From: Rhodospirillales bacterium
Lineage (GTDB): Bacteria > Pseudomonadota > Alphaproteobacteria > Rhodospirillales > WMHbin7
Length of the DNA stretch: 56,856 bases
NCBI GenBank assembly: GCA_016215555.1
Contig: JACRJC010000041.1
Span: 1-56,856 of the forward strand
Reading direction: 5' to 3'
Position 1 is the first letter of the stretch, and each line of letters begins with the position of its first letter. This document shows positions 40,534 through 48,673 of the stretch, in pieces. The position numbers and the translations under genes were made by a program. Below the pieces are notes generated by a model. The model saw only the letters and a list, made by a program, of their open reading frames with translations, was not told where the DNA came from and ran no database searches.

Positions 40534-40940
40534 TCGTTGTCATAGATTGCAACGTCATCGTCTCGGCTGGCGTATCTGACGGGTTCGTTCGGCGCGTTCT
40601 TCGGCGCATCATCGCCGAACATGAAATCATCATCACTGCCGACATTGTGGATGAATACGCCAAGGTCGCTCTGTACTCAAAATTCAGTTCGCAAGTTTCC
40701 GCCAATATCCAAAGCGCCATCGCCGATGTTGAAGGCTGTGCCGTTCTGATTGAGGCCGTCCCCTGTGGCATTGAATCGCCCGATCCTTCTGACGCGCCCT
40801 ATATTGACGCTGCCATTGCGGGTGACGCGGATTATCTGATTACCGGCAACCTCAAGCATTTCCCGGATGGCACCTATGGTAATGCGCGGGTGATTGGCGT
40901 TCGTGGGTTCGCGGAATTAGCCGGGATGGTTTCATTGTGA
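40530..40940 (+). CDS. PIN-domain toxin
   Basis: A 136-aa PIN-domain RNase of the toxin-antitoxin type. Acidic residues expected of the metal site are visible: VVIDCNVIVSA at the N-terminus (first Asp), ADIVDEYAKV (Glu), and DAPYIDAAIAGDADYLITGN with the last Asp pair. It should cut RNA when freed from its antitoxin. It is coupled to the upstream gene by an ATGA overlap. In this element it would act as a maintenance module. Confidence 0.87.
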   Translation: MIVVIDCNVIVSAGVSDGFVRRVLRRIIAEHEIIITADIVDEYAKVALYSKFSSQVSANIQSAIADVEGCAVLIEAVPCGIESPDPSDAPYIDAAIAGDADYLITGNLKHFPDGTYGNARVIGVRGFAELAGMVSL

Positions 40941-41008
40941 TGAAACAGAATGCCACGCCAGTTTGTTGAATTGAATTCGCAGCGATAATTTGGGAGTTTG
41001 CGAAAATT

Positions 41009-41266
41009 ATGAAGCAGCTCAATGTTTCATTTATTGTGGAAGCAGGAAAACTCCCCAAGGTGCTCCTTGAAGCCTTGGAGATGCCCCCCTTACCCAACTC
41101 TCGTTTCCGCATTACGATTGAAGAAATTGAAATGACAGACGAGGAAAAACTTGCTGCATTGCGAGCCGCCGTTCAAGCCGGGTTGGCGGATATTGAGGCA
41201 GGCAGGCTCATTGACAGCGAAGTTGTTCATGCGGAATTGAATGCCAAATATTTTCCTGAACGATAA
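41009..41266 (+). CDS. Orphan antitoxin-like small protein
   Basis: An 85-aa acidic protein behind GGGAG. The C-terminal half (EEKLAALRAAVQAGLADIEAG, then SEVVHAELNAKYF) resembles the toxin-binding tail of ParD/RelB-type antitoxins. The N-terminal half has no ribbon-helix-helix I can be sure of. No toxin follows. The integrase end lies 66 bases away on the other strand. It could be an orphan antitoxin that neutralises an outside toxin or the remains of a pair. Confidence 0.55.
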   Translation: MKQLNVSFIVEAGKLPKVLLEALEMPPLPNSRFRITIEEIEMTDEEKLAALRAAVQAGLADIEAGRLIDSEVVHAELNAKYFPER

Positions 41267-41332
41267 ACCATCCGGCGGAATTGAAATGCTGGATTGAAAG
41301 ATGGGGCCGGGGTTGGGGCTGTGGACACCCGG

Positions 41333-42592
41333 CTAAAGTTCCGCAGTCTTTTCGCCTGCCAGCCTTTGCAGATATTTTTCCCAGGCATTGTAAGCTTCGC
41401 GCCGTTCCTTCATGTAAACGGCTTTATTATAGACACCCGCAACGCCTGCCTTGGCGCTTCCTGAAATATGATTAACGCAAGCCTCCACGATATGCGGCGG
41501 AACGCCTAACTTCTCGTTCATCATCGTGACCATCGTGCGGCGCAAATCGTGCAAAGTCCATTCAGGCATAGGCGCAGAGTTTGCTCTTTTGCGTTTGTCG
41601 GCCAACCAAGCATCAATACGTTCTTTGGCTTTGCTGAAACCGGACAAAGCCGTTTTTCCGGTCGTGGTGAACAGATAACCTTCTTGGCCGATCACGGGGC
41701 GCTCTTTGATGATCGCCAACGCTTGGAGCGAGAGCGGGACCAGGTGGGGCCGCCCGTTCTTGGTCCGGTTGCTGGGAATTTCCCAAGTTGGGTTGTCGCT
41801 TTCCAGGCCGGAAAATTCAGCGCCTTTCATGCCCCCGACTTCGGAGCGACGCTGCCCGGTCAAAAGAAGCAGTTTGAACAAATCCCGGAATGGACCGCCT
41901 GCCGCATTGAATGCCTGCCAGACTTCCACGATTTCGGATTCACTCAAGGTGCGTTCCCCGATTGCCTTGGGAGACGGTGCTTTCATTCTGTCTGTCGGCG
42001 GCACTTCAAGAATGTCTTTCTCGGCGCACCAGCCAAAAAACTTTTTGAGATAAGCAAGGGCGTTGTTGGCGGCGCTTGTGCTTCCACGTTCAACCATAGC
42101 ATCCAATATGAAGCGAACATCGGCGCGGGTGATGGACGTTATCGGACGCTTTGCCCACGCCTCGGTATCCGGCCCGAACAGCACCCGGCGATATTCACGC
42201 TGCGTATTGTCCGCCAAGCGCGGTTCGGCATATTGCTTCATGAAACGTTCGCCAACGGCTTTGAATGTGTTGCGCGAGCGGTCTTGGTTTTCCTGGCGTT
42301 CGGCCAAAAGTGAGAGGCGGGGATCAATGCCCTTTTCAATATCTTGAAGAGCCGCCTTGGCCGTGGCTCGGGCTTTTTCCAGGGATGTTGCCGGATAATG
42401 CCAGGACATGCGCAACTGCTCGCTTCCGATCCGGCTGCGTAGGAAAAACGACTTGCCCCCGGCATCGGTCACGCGAAGGCCAAAACCGGGAACGACGGCA
42501 TCCCAGAATTCATTCCGCTTGCCAGCCGGTGCGGGCTTCAATTTATGGATCATCGCATCGGTCAAAACCTTGCGTGTAATCTCTCGGGGCAT
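41333..42592 (-). CDS. int: Tyrosine-recombinase integrase
   Basis: A 419-aa phage/island-type integrase. The N-terminal arm-binding DUF4102-like domain has LKPAPAGKRNEFWDAVVPGFG (landmark near residues 15-35), then a core-binding SAM-like domain, then the catalytic domain: Arg in LLTGQRRSEVGG, His-x-x-Arg in LHDLRRTMVT, His in CVNHISG and the Tyr nucleophile in GVYNKAVY. It lies beside the right repeat and should recombine the 55-bp repeats in tRNA-Lys. Confidence 0.95.
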   Translation of the reverse strand: MPREITRKVLTDAMIHKLKPAPAGKRNEFWDAVVPGFGLRVTDAGGKSFFLRSRIGSEQLRMSWHYPATSLEKARATAKAALQDIEKGIDPRLSLLAERQENQDRSRNTFKAVGERFMKQYAEPRLADNTQREYRRVLFGPDTEAWAKRPITSITRADVRFILDAMVERGSTSAANNALAYLKKFFGWCAEKDILEVPPTDRMKAPSPKAIGERTLSESEIVEVWQAFNAAGGPFRDLFKLLLLTGQRRSEVGGMKGAEFSGLESDNPTWEIPSNRTKNGRPHLVPLSLQALAIIKERPVIGQEGYLFTTTGKTALSGFSKAKERIDAWLADKRKRANSAPMPEWTLHDLRRTMVTMMNEKLGVPPHIVEACVNHISGSAKAGVAGVYNKAVYMKERREAYNAWEKYLQRLAGEKTAEL

Positions 42593-42623
42593 GGGCCAGT
42601 CTCCGGCTTATCAGCGGCTCCAA

Positions 42624-42646
42624 CCGGGGCACAACGGGGGCACAAA
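42624..42646. repeat. Right-end CCGGGGCACAAA repeats (putative integrase arm sites)
   Basis: CCGGGGCACAA (42624-42634) directly followed by CGGGGGCACAAA (42635-42646), in the same orientation as the left-end copies at 36567-36605. They sit between the integrase start and the right 55-bp repeat. Confidence 0.6.
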
Positions 42647-42771
42647 ATGAAGGGATTAGCCCGGTTCAGCGATGTTCCACCATGATAGGGATATCGCCAT
42701 AAAACGCAATATATACAGTTGATTATGCGTACAGTAAAATTATCTATGATCCGGCGTGATTTGCCAATTTT

Positions 42772-42825
<54 letters not shown>

Positions 42826-42826
<1 letters not shown>

Positions 42827-42862
42827 GAGGCTGATTTCAAATGAGAAATCAGCCTCTTTTTG
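42826..42862 (+). terminator. Original tRNA-Lys terminator, displaced
   Basis: A 13-bp perfect stem, AGAGGCTGATTTC (42826-42838) with GAAATCAGCCTCT (42845-42857), is followed by TTTTTG. Sitting directly after the right repeat, it was most likely the chromosomal terminator of tRNA-Lys before integration. Confidence 0.8.
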
Positions 42863-42899
42863 TTTTTGAACCTTTCCATTCCGAACCGTTTTCCGGCCC

Positions 42900-43078
42900 T
42901 CATTCCGAACTCTGTGCGGAATTTGTTCTGGAGCGCCGCCGCTTCCTGGCAGCACTTCTGGCTTGTTCGGCCGTCGGTTTGGTATAGACGGAGAGGGTTT
43001 GGCGGGTTCTATGCCCGGACAGGCTCATCAACTCCTGGTCGGTGGCCCCCGGGTCGTGTCCCGCCGCGGGGTGTAGGA
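42900..43078 (-). pseudogene. C-terminal relic of a second tyrosine integrase
   Basis: Reading the minus strand to the stop at 42900-42902 gives ATDQELMSLSGHRTRQTLS then VYTKPTAEQARSA, the His/Tyr-containing end of a tyrosine recombinase of a different subgroup from the intact integrase. Upstream of about 43050 the frame degrades (YTPRRDTT-like residues appear in another frame), so it is truncated and frameshifted. It lies directly beyond the tRNA 3' remnant, as expected of an older island at the same site. Confidence 0.7.
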
Positions 43079-43212
43079 GCTGTGGGTAAGTGACCGCCCG
43101 CCGCGACCGTCAGAGTCTGGCGGCGGCGGGCCCCTTATCCATGGCGGTGGTCATCGTGAAACTCCGGTAGGGTTTGGTCGCCAAACCTATTAACCGAACG
43201 GAGAAGACCACG

Positions 43213-43293
43213 ATGACCGACGACATGATGAACCTTCGCACCCTTCTGGAAAAGTCTCCTGATGCCGATCTTCTGCGAGAAATGATCGGCCTG
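43213..43293 (+). pseudogene. IS256-family transposase N-terminal remnant
   Basis: The first 27 codons (MTDDMMNLRTLLEKSPDADL then LREMIG) match the typical start of IS256/mutator-type transposases. The frame then loses similarity at about 43294, where an oppositely oriented IS66 fragment begins. Confidence 0.65.
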
Positions 43294-43296
43294 GGC

Positions 43297-43553
43297 GGGC
43301 GAACCTTCGCGAAACATCTTCCGCCAACCGAACATCTGGTTCGAGTTCACGTCATAGCGCCGTGCAACCACCGAAACCGAACAACCCGGCTCAAAGGACG
43401 CCGCGACAATCTCCCGCTTCAACGCCTCAGGCCACGAGCGGTTGCGCCGACGTCCCGTCGAACCTGTGTCCATAACCGGTTCTGCGGACACTTCATACCT
43501 CCTCATCCCGCCAACGATCCCCGCAGAATCGATGAAATGACCGGTTTACAGAA
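43297..43553 (-). pseudogene. IS66-family TnpA remnant
   Basis: Minus-strand frame from ATG 43506: about 67 residues, including SWPEALKREIVAASFEPGCS and VVARRYDVNSNQMFGWRK, the helix-turn-helix accessory protein of IS66 elements. Similarity stops at the junction with the IS256 remnant. Upstream, GTAAACCGG at about 43549 may be the IS66 terminal inverted repeat. Confidence 0.7.
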
Positions 43554-43780
43554 GGCGGCCCCCGCCGGAGGGGTACGGATGACCGGCCGTTAGCCCAGAA
43601 CTTCCGGACTATTTCAAGCACGTCATTGTTTGGTAGAAAAGGTCCCAGTTCTGGATGACCGGATGAACTCCGCGAAGGCGGGATGCGCGGCTGAGGCGTG
43701 CCGTCGAAGAAAAGCGAAGTGCCACTTTAATGTTGGTTGAGTTCCTGCGTGACATTCCTTCTCGAGAGCTGGGGTGTGTA
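43554..43780. other. Unassigned stretch between IS remnants and operon end
   Basis: About 225 bases with no recognised gene. It lies just downstream of the last gene of the minus-strand operon. No strong intrinsic terminator is visible. Confidence 0.3.
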
Positions 43781-44026
43781 TCATTTCAAAATTTTCCGCT
43801 CATTCGATTTGAAAATGGCGGCAATCAGCAACAGTGCGATGCTAAGGGCTTTTCTAAACCAAATCATTTTTAATAGTTTCCAAATCTCCCCCGGCGGCAT
43901 GTAAGCCTTCATCGGGATGCCGCCCATCATTTTTCCCTCGAACACAATCATTGCGCCGACCACCTTGACGTCCGTCACCTCCATCAAAGGTGCGCCTTCG
44001 GCTGTTGTTATCCTCATCACGCTCAT
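43781..44026 (-). CDS. Small membrane-associated protein of the transhydroxylase operon
   Basis: An 81-aa (or 78-aa from the next ATG, which has CCAGGA 8 bases upstream) protein. The N-terminal 50 residues look like a small beta-rich unit (VTDVKVVGAMIVFEGKMMGG, then IPMKAYMPPGEIWKLL). A hydrophobic helix follows (FRKALSIALLLIAAIF), then a basic tail. It is the last gene of the operon, 106 bases after the isochorismatase-family gene. I do not recognise the family. The layout suggests a membrane anchor or a small partner of the molybdoenzyme. Confidence 0.6.
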   Translation of the reverse strand: MSVMRITTAEGAPLMEVTDVKVVGAMIVFEGKMMGGIPMKAYMPPGEIWKLLKMIWFRKALSIALLLIAAIFKSNERKILK

Positions 44027-44132
44027 CCTGGAAAATGGGGGGCAAACGGCGCGCTGGACAGCCAGCCCAGCGCTGCATGTTCTTCGCCTGGAAAGCTTGC
44101 CCGGCGAAGAGCCAGCCGCCGCCCTGCTTAAC

Positions 44133-44732
44133 TCACGCCGACTGCAACAGCTCCTGGATGGCGCCAACAACCGCCTGAACGAGTTCACCCCCCTCGGGCG
44201 TGGACCAGTCCCCGGTGAGTTCGGCGATGGCCTGAACCGTGGTGGTAACGGTCACGCCCGATTGCGCCATCCGGCGAAGGGCGACGTCATCGGCGATGTT
44301 GGTCGGCGAGCCGCCTGCATCCGCCGCGACCTGCACGTTGTACCCCTCCTTGACAGCGTGCAAGGCCGGGAAGATTGTGCACACATCGTTCGTCACGCCG
44401 GCGATAAGCAAGTTCTTGCGTCCTGTCGCCTTCACAGCCGCGGCGAAGTTGGGATCCTCCATCGAGTTGACAATGCCGAAACGCTTGACCCGGGCGGCGA
44501 ACGCTTCCGGCAGAATGTCGGCAAGCTCGCTGAGCAAGGGGCCTTGCATGTACTCCTCCATGCTGGAGGTAAGGACAACAGGCATCTTCAGAATCTTGGC
44601 TGCCTTGGCCAGCAACAGCGCATTGCGCTTCATCTGATCGAAGGGTATGGAGCGGACCCAACTCATCGTTCCCAACTGGTGGTCGATAAGCACGATGGCG
44701 GTGTCGCCGGCATTGAATTTCTCGTAACTCAT
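44133..44732 (-). CDS. Isochorismatase-family hydrolase (YcaC-like)
   Basis: A 199-aa cysteine hydrolase. The presumed triad is Asp17 (VLIDHQ), Lys83 (ARVKRFG) and Cys118 (GVTNDVCTIFPAL), with the cis-peptide region before the Cys. It is closest in look to YcaC-type proteins of unknown substrate. The superfamily also includes N-carbamoylsarcosine amidase and nicotinamidase. It starts behind CAGGAG and is co-oriented in the operon, so an amide- or carbamoyl-type product of the HyuA/HyuB step is a reasonable but unproven substrate. Confidence 0.85.
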   Translation of the reverse strand: MSYEKFNAGDTAIVLIDHQLGTMSWVRSIPFDQMKRNALLLAKAAKILKMPVVLTSSMEEYMQGPLLSELADILPEAFAARVKRFGIVNSMEDPNFAAAVKATGRKNLLIAGVTNDVCTIFPALHAVKEGYNVQVAADAGGSPTNIADDVALRRMAQSGVTVTTTVQAIAELTGDWSTPEGGELVQAVVGAIQELLQSA

Positions 44733-44822
44733 GTTCTATCTCCTGTAGTAAGAAAGGTACTTGCTGCCTGGGGACGGATGGCGGGCCTGTGCGCGGCCGC
44801 CATCCACTCGGAGCCACTCCAG

Positions 44823-45665
44823 TCACGTAAGGACCAGAGACCCCAAATAGCTGCTGCTTCCAAGTGACACAGCAGCATTGGCGGTTCCATAAAGGTTATG
44901 CTGAGCCTCAACCGTGTAAGTGCCGCTGTCTCTGTCCAGGCCGTCGATCTTGAAGTCGCCGAAGGCGTCCGTGATCGCTTCGGCAACCTGGGTGCGGCCG
45001 GAAAGAACGCGCACGACGGCACCATTGACATTTTCTTGGCCGCCCGAATGCGCAGCGACAATGTTGCCACCGATAAAACACTTCGTGAATCGATTCATGT
45101 TCCGATAGAACACGCGCGGTCTGGTTCCGAGCTCAGGTTTGCGAACCTCCAGCGATTCCGCTGCGACCAGCCGCTTCAGCTCCACGTCATCCACAAGGAT
45201 GGCCTGCATCGCCTCGGTCGGGCAGGACTGGACGCAGCGCGGCTGCTTCCATTTCTGGTCGATAAGGTGGGCGTCGAATATCCAAATTTGCGGCACCTGG
45301 CGTTCTTCGTTCCAGGAGATGGCCTTGTAGGGGCAGGAGCGAACGATATCCTGGCGGCCCTTGGTCCGGATGGGGTCCATGATGACAATTCCGTCCGGCC
45401 GCTTATAGATGGAGCCATCGCCGGCAAATTTCATGCATGGCGCGTTGTCACAATGATTGCACATGACCGGCATATAAGACACATCGACCATCGGACCGTT
45501 GCCCCGGATTTTGCGATGCATGTCGATCCAGGAGTGTCCCTTGCGCGGTTGGGCTGCTGCGTAGGGCAGGAAATCGTTATCGACATGCTCGTCTCTGCAG
45601 GAGACAACGCAGTTGTTGCAATTGACGCACTTCGCAACGTCAATTATCAGAGCCCACTTTTTCAT
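44823..45665 (-). CDS. Transhydroxylase-type iron-sulfur small subunit (TthS-like)
   Basis: A 280-aa ferredoxin-type subunit with a C-terminal beta-sandwich (Cna-B/carboxypeptidase-regulatory-like, FGDFKIDGLDRDSGTYTVEA). This layout and length match TthS of pyrogallol-phloroglucinol transhydroxylase. Cysteines: C13, C16, C19 and C23, then C69, C72, C77, then C111, then C144 and C148. The CxxC preceding AHL in TthS is replaced here by Trp128 and Asp131 (QIWIFDAHLID), so one of the three clusters has probably been lost. The ATG at 45665 follows GGAGG and overlaps the large-subunit stop. An ATG-like start ten codons earlier is rejected. Confidence 0.85.
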   Translation of the reverse strand: MKKWALIIDVAKCVNCNNCVVSCRDEHVDNDFLPYAAAQPRKGHSWIDMHRKIRGNGPMVDVSYMPVMCNHCDNAPCMKFAGDGSIYKRPDGIVIMDPIRTKGRQDIVRSCPYKAISWNEERQVPQIWIFDAHLIDQKWKQPRCVQSCPTEAMQAILVDDVELKRLVAAESLEVRKPELGTRPRVFYRNMNRFTKCFIGGNIVAAHSGGQENVNGAVVRVLSGRTQVAEAITDAFGDFKIDGLDRDSGTYTVEAQHNLYGTANAAVSLGSSSYLGSLVLT

Positions 45666-48637
45666 TGTGCAGCCTCCATAAGCGCGGGTTCCCACTTCTC
45701 AAGCTCCACCATGCAGGAATTGGGGGCGATGCCTTCTGTTCCTTTTTCAAGTGTCCGACCGGGAGTGAGAAGGTTGATGCAGCCGCCGCGGTCCACCGGA
45801 CCCTTTGGCGTAGAAACAAGGTCGAATTGGGCGCATGAGGTATAGGCCTTGGTGACGCCCGGAGCGATCAGAGGCGAGACGTCGGCCGCAAAGAGCACGG
45901 CCCCGCGATCATTGAATACGCGGACCAAATCGTGCTGTCCAATACCTCTGGTTTTTGCGTCGTCAGGTGAAACGCGGATGACGCGATAATGGAATCCTCC
46001 CACTTCGATGCGGTGATCCTGAATTCCGCTTAGGAAACTGTCCTCTTCGTCGCCATAGGTATGGAAGGTGAAGCTGGGATGGGCCGACAGTAGCTGCAAG
46101 GGAAACCGGCTGGCAATTTCCTTGATATTCGGCCCTTCCCACTGAGGAATGTAGCGGTTGAGCGCAGGCCGTTCCGGGTTGTCGGGTTCGGCCCGTGCCA
46201 ATGTCTTCGATACGAACTCGATCTTCCCCGACTGCGTCTGGAGCCCCTTGCCGAATTCCTCGGCATATCCCGCGGGCAGGGGGTTCATCTCGGGGACATC
46301 CTTCGAGCGGCCCTCCGCGAACCAACGCATGTCAACGGGATCGCGTGCCGTCTCCTCCTCGGGCGGAAGGACGTAGTACCCCTTCTTCAGGAACTCCTTC
46401 CAACTGATCTTCTTGGGAAGATCGGATGAGTCGAAGATGCGCTTGCACCAAGCCAGTTCGCTGCATCCTTCTGAGAACATGAAGCCTGTGCCCAAGCGCT
46501 CGAGGACGTCCATGAAGATCTGATAGTCCGATTTGGACTCCCCCAGCGGCTCGATACACTTGTGCTGCAAGACAAATATGCGGTGGTTGAGCTGGTCCTG
46601 ATTGTGCTGAAGAAAACCACCACAGTTCGCCCACTCGCCGATGTCCCACCTTTCAAGGAAGGTGCAGGCCGGCAAGATGACGTCGGCGAATTGTGCCTCG
46701 CCCTCCATGAAAATGGACTGGTTGACGATGAACTCGAGGGAAGGGTGGCGATAGGCTTCAATGAGACGCGCCGAATGAGGCATCGTTCCCAGCGAGCTAC
46801 TGCCGTAGCGATACAGCATGTGGATGGGCGAATAGCCCTTCATCGGATATTCGACGGGAGCGAACTGGGCTTCCAGGGACGAACCGTCCCATGCATGCCA
46901 GGTGCATTTCCCATCAAGGATCGCCTCGGGTAGGCGCTGGCGCGGCAACACCTGTTTGACAGGATTCATGGTCAACACGTGCGGCATGCGACAGTAATTG
47001 TTGATGCTGCTGGCTGACCATGTCAGCTCACCGGAGATTCCTCCCTCGGTGTAGCCAGGGAAGTAGAAATGATGATCGAGCGGCGCCGCAAACTGAAGGT
47101 TGCCGAAGTTAACGCCGGGCTTGCCCCAACCCTGCATCGCCATCATCAGAATCATGCAGCGCGCCCACTGCGACCCCGTTGCCGAGCGACAAGCGCCGCC
47201 CCAACCCGCCCCCAGCCCGCCGGCGGCAAGGTAGGTTTTCTTGCTCCCCCACTGGGTGGCAAGGCTGCGGACGTCCTTTGCAGGAACGCCGGTCTCAGCC
47301 TCCTGCCACTCTGGCGTCTTGGGGATGCCGTCATTGACCCCAAGAACGTAGTCGCGCCATTCCTCGAAGCCATTCGTCCGCTCAGCCACGTACTTCTTGT
47401 CGTACAGTCCGTTGACGATCCATTCGTGCATGATGGCGATCGCCAGGGCGGGATCAGTGCCTGGGCGGATGGGAATCCATTTTCCGCCGAAGAATTGGGC
47501 GGTGTTGTTGAGATGGGGATCGATATGGATGAAGTCGATTCCCAACTCCTTGGCCCACATTCTGCGCTGCGTTGCCTCGAAGGCAGCATACAGGCCGCCG
47601 GTGGATTCCGGATCGCTCGACCAGAAGACGATCTGCTCGGCTTCCTTGAGACAGTCCTCGACCGTGCCGTAGAATCCCGGCAATCCCAGCCTTAGGCTGT
47701 TCCCGAAGTGATGGGCCGCTCCCCAGTACCAGCCTTCCCAGCTAACTGGGCTAAAGCCCATTCGAGTAAAGCCGATAAAATTGCCGAAGCGGAGAAGCGC
47801 GCTCAGCCAGTAGCCGATATTGCCCCACTGGTGATGTGCGGGATGGAAGATCGTAATCGCGCCTGGGCCGTATTGCGTCTTCATGCGGCTGATTTCGCCA
47901 GCCACGATGTCCAGCGCTTCATCCCAGCTAATCCTCACATAGCCGGACTTGCCACGGTTTTGGGTGTTCCTTTCGCCGTTCGGATCGAAGTCCACCCGTT
48001 TCATGGGGTATAGCAAGCGCTTTTCGGAGTAGACGGAGGATTTGATGGACAAGGCGTGCGGACTGACCGTCGCCTTGCGGAGGGGGGTAAACTTTCTGCC
48101 GCGCGCCTGGATGGACCAGCTTGCCGCATCGTCATCTTCCAGCGTGATGGGCGTAACGCGCAGGATCTTGCCATTGCGCACATAGACGAAGAGCGGGCCG
48201 CCATTGCTGTTGGTTGTGTAGCGGATGGTGCCGTCGGGACTGGGCATGCCGTATTTCCAGGGCGCAGTCTCGACAAGCCCCATCAATTGCATGAACCAGC
48301 TGATCCATTTGTCCTTGCCCTTAACGACCACCTTGAAGTTCTTGGCGGCGTCGATGATTACCGAGCGGTCGGCGCCCGGCTTCATCATGGCCAGTGCGGT
48401 GGCGGCATCCTTGAAGATGATTGTCACGTCCGGAGACGGGTGGCGGCCAGGCTTGCTGGCGATGCCTCCCGCCCCAAACACCAGATGTCGCACGACGCTG
48501 CCATTCTTAAGACCGATCTGCACCACCCGGTTGCCACCCTGGCGGATCTTCTCCTTTACGCTTGGATACTTCCCAGCCGCGCTCTTCAAGATGAGAGGCA
48601 GCGCCAACAACAGTCCTTTCAAGGCCGTATTTTTCAT
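45662..48637 (-). CDS. Molybdopterin transhydroxylase-like large subunit with N-terminal SCP2-like domain
   Basis: A 991-aa DMSO-reductase-family Mo-bisMGD enzyme. From residue about 117 it aligns throughout with TthL (pyrogallol hydroxytransferase, about 875 aa): no N-terminal Fe-S cysteines, WGNIGYW, VSWEGWYWG, FWSSDPES, AAGGLGAGWGGACR, FYFPGYTEGGISG, and a C-terminal DRGGCINLLTP. His268 and Ser299 correspond to TthL His144 and the Mo-ligand Ser175 with identical spacing. The active-site Asp174 is Val298 here. Residues about 20-120 form an extra SCP2-like domain (PDVTIIFKDAATALAMM, VKGKDKWISWFMQ). No Tat signal, so it is cytoplasmic. It starts behind AGGGAGGAT. Confidence 0.88.
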   Translation of the reverse strand: MKNTALKGLLLALPLILKSAAGKYPSVKEKIRQGGNRVVQIGLKNGSVVRHLVFGAGGIASKPGRHPSPDVTIIFKDAATALAMMKPGADRSVIIDAAKNFKVVVKGKDKWISWFMQLMGLVETAPWKYGMPSPDGTIRYTTNSNGGPLFVYVRNGKILRVTPITLEDDDAASWSIQARGRKFTPLRKATVSPHALSIKSSVYSEKRLLYPMKRVDFDPNGERNTQNRGKSGYVRISWDEALDIVAGEISRMKTQYGPGAITIFHPAHHQWGNIGYWLSALLRFGNFIGFTRMGFSPVSWEGWYWGAAHHFGNSLRLGLPGFYGTVEDCLKEAEQIVFWSSDPESTGGLYAAFEATQRRMWAKELGIDFIHIDPHLNNTAQFFGGKWIPIRPGTDPALAIAIMHEWIVNGLYDKKYVAERTNGFEEWRDYVLGVNDGIPKTPEWQEAETGVPAKDVRSLATQWGSKKTYLAAGGLGAGWGGACRSATGSQWARCMILMMAMQGWGKPGVNFGNLQFAAPLDHHFYFPGYTEGGISGELTWSASSINNYCRMPHVLTMNPVKQVLPRQRLPEAILDGKCTWHAWDGSSLEAQFAPVEYPMKGYSPIHMLYRYGSSSLGTMPHSARLIEAYRHPSLEFIVNQSIFMEGEAQFADVILPACTFLERWDIGEWANCGGFLQHNQDQLNHRIFVLQHKCIEPLGESKSDYQIFMDVLERLGTGFMFSEGCSELAWCKRIFDSSDLPKKISWKEFLKKGYYVLPPEEETARDPVDMRWFAEGRSKDVPEMNPLPAGYAEEFGKGLQTQSGKIEFVSKTLARAEPDNPERPALNRYIPQWEGPNIKEIASRFPLQLLSAHPSFTFHTYGDEEDSFLSGIQDHRIEVGGFHYRVIRVSPDDAKTRGIGQHDLVRVFNDRGAVLFAADVSPLIAPGVTKAYTSCAQFDLVSTPKGPVDRGGCINLLTPGRTLEKGTEGIAPNSCMVELEKWEPALMEAAQ

Positions 48638-48673
48638 TCTATCCTCCCTAACGTCGCCATGGCGATCTTGTTA

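Noticed and set aside
43135..43296. Continuation of the IS66 TnpA frame to 43135
   Set aside because: After residue 67 the translation leaves the family and reads antisense through the IS256 start. It is not a real C-terminus.
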